A stretch of DNA of 7,575 nt from Pseudomonadota bacterium. Lineage in GTDB: Bacteria; Pseudomonadota; Gammaproteobacteria; Burkholderiales; Thiobacillaceae. Below the pieces are notes generated by a model. The model was not told the origin of the DNA, did no database searches, and worked only from the letters and a program-made list of their open reading frames with translations. The stretch's first letter is position 1. Each line of letters begins with the position of its first letter. Both the position numbers and the translations under genes were made by a program. This document shows, one piece after another, positions 5,450 through 7,575 of the stretch. The DNA lies in NCBI GenBank assembly GCA_021791235.1, contig JAJYXA010000553.1:1-7575 (forward strand). Direction: 5' to 3'.

Positions 5450-7575
5450 TCAACGGCCCCGGTTGGTATGTTCCATGTCCGCATCGCGGTCCTCGAGGCC
5501 GGGGAGGTCGTCCGGAACAAGCCCGCCCATCGCCGGATCGCTGATGCTGCCTTTCCCGGTTTCAACGTGGCCGGCGAAATGGCACGCGAAGCCGGCATCC
5601 CCCTCGACCGTGACAAGCAGGTCGTACCAGCCGAAGACACGCTTCAGCGACCAGTGCTTCGAGAAGCTTGCGCCGGGCTTGAGTTCGGCTTCGACGCGTC
5701 GTCCGGTGTACTGGTCGAGGACGTGAACCTTCGCCGTGTGCTGGGCTTGATTGGTGATCTCCAGCACGATGCCATGGCCGGCCTCATCGTAGCGGGCCCG
5801 GACGTCGAGCCGTGCCCGGCGCGCACCCGAGATGCCGCCCTTGAAGGCGCGCAGGAAGCCGTTGGGTCCGTAGACCGCCAGATCGTAATCGGACGCGCCG
5901 GTCGAGGTGACACTCCAGACGTCGGCCAGCTGTTTCCGGGGCTCGACCGTGTAGCTGCGGGGGGCCTCGTCGCCATTGCCGGAGCGCACGTGAAACACTG
6001 CCGTTGCGTCGCCCATATTGCCGAAGTCGATGCGGAACGCGCCGTCGCCCGCATCGACCGCTCCATGGGCATGCAGCACGTAGGGCAGTGCGCGCGCCGG
6101 GCGTACCCCTTTTTCCTGCTTGGGAAGCGCCTGCGCCGTCGGCGCAACGGGCACATAGCTCGGATGCCGGATCAGGTCAGACGGGAGGTAGGACGCGGTG
6201 TCCGGGAGCGGCGCGGACGACGCATCGGGCGTGGCGAAATTGAATGCCGAGGTGAGGTCGCCCGCCACCGCACGGCGCCACGCGGTGATGTTGGTCTCGA
6301 TCAGCTCGGGATGGTCGTCGGCGAAGCGCGCTTCGATGAAGCGGATCAGCGAGGTATGGTCGAACACCTGCGAGTTGACCCAGCCGCCTTTGCTCCACGG
6401 CGACACCACGATCATCGGCACGCGGTTGCCCAGCCCGTAGGGCGCGCTCGGGTGGTCGGCGTCGCCCGGGTAGATTTCGTCGCTGGCGTCGACCGTCGAT
6501 GCGCCCTGGTCGCTCGACTGCGGCGGCGTGGGCGGAACCATGTGATCGAAGAACCCGCCGTTCTCGTCGTAGTTGATGAACAGCACCGTCTTGCTCCAGA
6601 CCTCCGGGTTGGACGCCAGGATGTCGATGAACTGGGCGATGTACCACGCTCCGTAGTTGGGCGGGAAATTCGGATGTTCGCCGAAGGCCTCGGGAGCGGC
6701 GATCCAGGACACTTGCGGCAGATTCCCGCTGTTCACGTCCGCGCGGAAGCGGTCGAGCAGCCTCAACGGATCGCGGTTCTGCGCCAGGATGTTGGTTCCC
6801 GTCTTGGCGAAGTCGGCGAGCGGATCGCCGGGTTGCGCATTCTGGTATTGATGGAAATAGAGCAGCGAGTTGTCGCCGTAGTTGCCGATGTAGGGGTCGC
6901 CGGTCCAGCCCCAGTAGCCGCCCGCATCCAGGCCGTCGCCGATGTCCTGGTAGACCTTCCACGAAATGCCCGCGTTCTGCAGGCGCTCGGGGTAGGTGGA
7001 CCAGTCGTAGCCGGCTTCGGCGTTGGTGATGACCGGGCCGCCGCCATTGCCGTCATTACCGCACCAGCCGGTCCACATGTGGTAGCGGTTGGGATCGGTC
7101 GGGCCCATCAGCGAGCAGTAGTAGGCATCGCATACCGTGAACGCGTCCGCCAGCGCAAAGTGGAAGGGAATGTCCTGCCGGGTGTAGTACGTCATGGCGA
7201 CCACGCCCTTGCTGGGCACCCACTGATCGTACGTGCCCGCGTTCCACGCGGCATGCGAATCGTTCCAGCCGTGGGGCGGATCGGGCAGGAACTGCATGCC
7301 CAGGTTGTCCAGCGGCGGGCGGAACGGCAGCACGGCGCCGGTGCCGTCGGGCTGGTTCCACACGGACAGGCCCGACGGCAGTTTGATTGCACGCGGATCG
7401 GCAAAGCCGCGTACGCCGCGCAGCGTGCCGAAGTAATGATCGAAGGACCGGTTCTCCTGGGTCAGGATGATGATGTGCTCGACATCCGCGATGGTGCCGG
7501 TCCGGTTGTTGGCAGGGATGGCCAGCGCCTTTTGTATGCTGGCGGGCAGAGCGGCCGCCAACGCCCCGGAACTGG
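5450..7575 (-). CDS. Phosphocholine-specific phospholipase C (PlcH/PlcN type); 5' end beyond the window edge
   Basis: Secreted phosphoesterase that cleaves phosphatidylcholine or sphingomyelin-type lipids to a diacylglycerol or ceramide plus phosphocholine. The reading frame runs off the right edge. The first in-frame start-like codon (TTG at 7561) sits inside SSGALAAALPASIQKALAIP, which looks like the end of a Tat-type signal and its cleavage region, so the true start is outside. Of 707 visible residues, about 30-440 form the phosphoesterase domain: metal-binding pair E40-N41 in QENRSFDHYFG, candidate nucleophile T159 in GPTDPNR, H300 in FGEHPNFPPNYGAWY, D336-E337 in NYDENGGFFDH, and DHTS at 405. 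Two C-terminal PLC repeats (DUF756 type) follow at about 490-585 and 586-680. The full domain set matches PlcH/PlcN rather than the shorter acid phosphatases. A polar tail of about 24 residues follows SDPAMG. Substrate choice and haemolytic activity cannot be told from sequence. No plcR-like partner gene is seen on the downstream side. Confidence 0.95.
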   Translation of the reverse strand, partial: SSGALAAALPASIQKALAIPANNRTGTIADVEHIIILTQENRSFDHYFGTLRGVRGFADPRAIKLPSGLSVWNQPDGTGAVLPFRPPLDNLGMQFLPDPPHGWNDSHAAWNAGTYDQWVPSKGVVAMTYYTRQDIPFHFALADAFTVCDAYYCSLMGPTDPNRYHMWTGWCGNDGNGGGPVITNAEAGYDWSTYPERLQNAGISWKVYQDIGDGLDAGGYWGWTGDPYIGNYGDNSLLYFHQYQNAQPGDPLADFAKTGTNILAQNRDPLRLLDRFRADVNSGNLPQVSWIAAPEAFGEHPNFPPNYGAWYIAQFIDILASNPEVWSKTVLFINYDENGGFFDHMVPPTPPQSSDQGASTVDASDEIYPGDADHPSAPYGLGNRVPMIVVSPWSKGGWVNSQVFDHTSLIRFIEARFADDHPELIETNITAWRRAVAGDLTSAFNFATPDASSAPLPDTASYLPSDLIRHPSYVPVAPTAQALPKQEKGVRPARALPYVLHAHGAVDAGDGAFRIDFGNMGDATAVFHVRSGNGDEAPRSYTVEPRKQLADVWSVTSTGASDYDLAVYGPNGFLRAFKGGISGARRARLDVRARYDEAGHGIVLEITNQAQHTAKVHVLDQYTGRRVEAELKPGASFSKHWSLKRVFGWYDLLVTVEGDAGFACHFAGHVETGKGSISDPAMGGLVPDDLPGLEDRDADMEHTNRGR

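Noticed and set aside
2696..5450. ATPase, cyclases and phospholipase as one new functional system
   Set aside because: Orientations are +, -, +, -, so there is no shared operon, and each gene belongs to a common family; adjacency alone does not support a system.
7559..7561. TTG as the start of the phospholipase gene
   Set aside because: Signal-peptide-like coding continues upstream to the window edge and family members have a longer N terminus; the TTG is internal.
1..7575. CRISPR arrays, tRNA or rRNA genes, insertion sequences, phage genes
   Set aside because: No regularly spaced repeats, no cloverleaf or rRNA-like segments, and no transposase or integrase motifs were seen in any coding frame.

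Overview
This is a GC-rich window with G/C-ending codons, Na,K-type P-ATPase features, two GGDEF signalling proteins and a secreted phosphocholine-type phospholipase C. Together these suggest a free-living proteobacterium, probably a betaproteobacterium. That placement is inferred from gene content and composition, and no marker gene fixes it.

Layout. (1) From the left edge to 2635 (+): a P2-type cation-transporting ATPase of the Na,K/H,K-like (P2C) branch, missing only its first residues. (2) 2636-2695: a short convergent gap. (3) 2696-3637 (-): a PAS-GGDEF diguanylate cyclase. (4) 3638-3990: a 353-bp divergent gap with no recognised gene. It holds a strong hairpin, a 12-bp palindrome, a cluster of CTAG-containing repeats and two weaker inverted repeats. 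(5) 3991-5364 (+): a PAS-GAF-GGDEF diguanylate cyclase. (6) 5365-5449: a convergent gap of 85 bp packed with hairpins. (7) 5450 to the right edge (-): a large phosphoesterase of the phosphocholine-specific phospholipase C family, whose signal-peptide end lies outside the window.

How the parts fit. The two cyclases are transcribed away from one shared control region, and both keep the active-site and product-inhibition (RxxD) residues. They are therefore expected to make c-di-GMP under feedback control, each reading its own PAS or PAS+GAF input. The ATPase and the phospholipase are oriented tail-to-tail with the cyclases, so they are separate transcription units. Any functional link among ion transport, c-di-GMP and phospholipid breakdown is conjecture from proximity.

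No mobile element, CRISPR array, rRNA or tRNA was seen. I found no clear case for a new multigene system. The least explained parts are the divergent control region and the eukaryote-like ion site of the ATPase.
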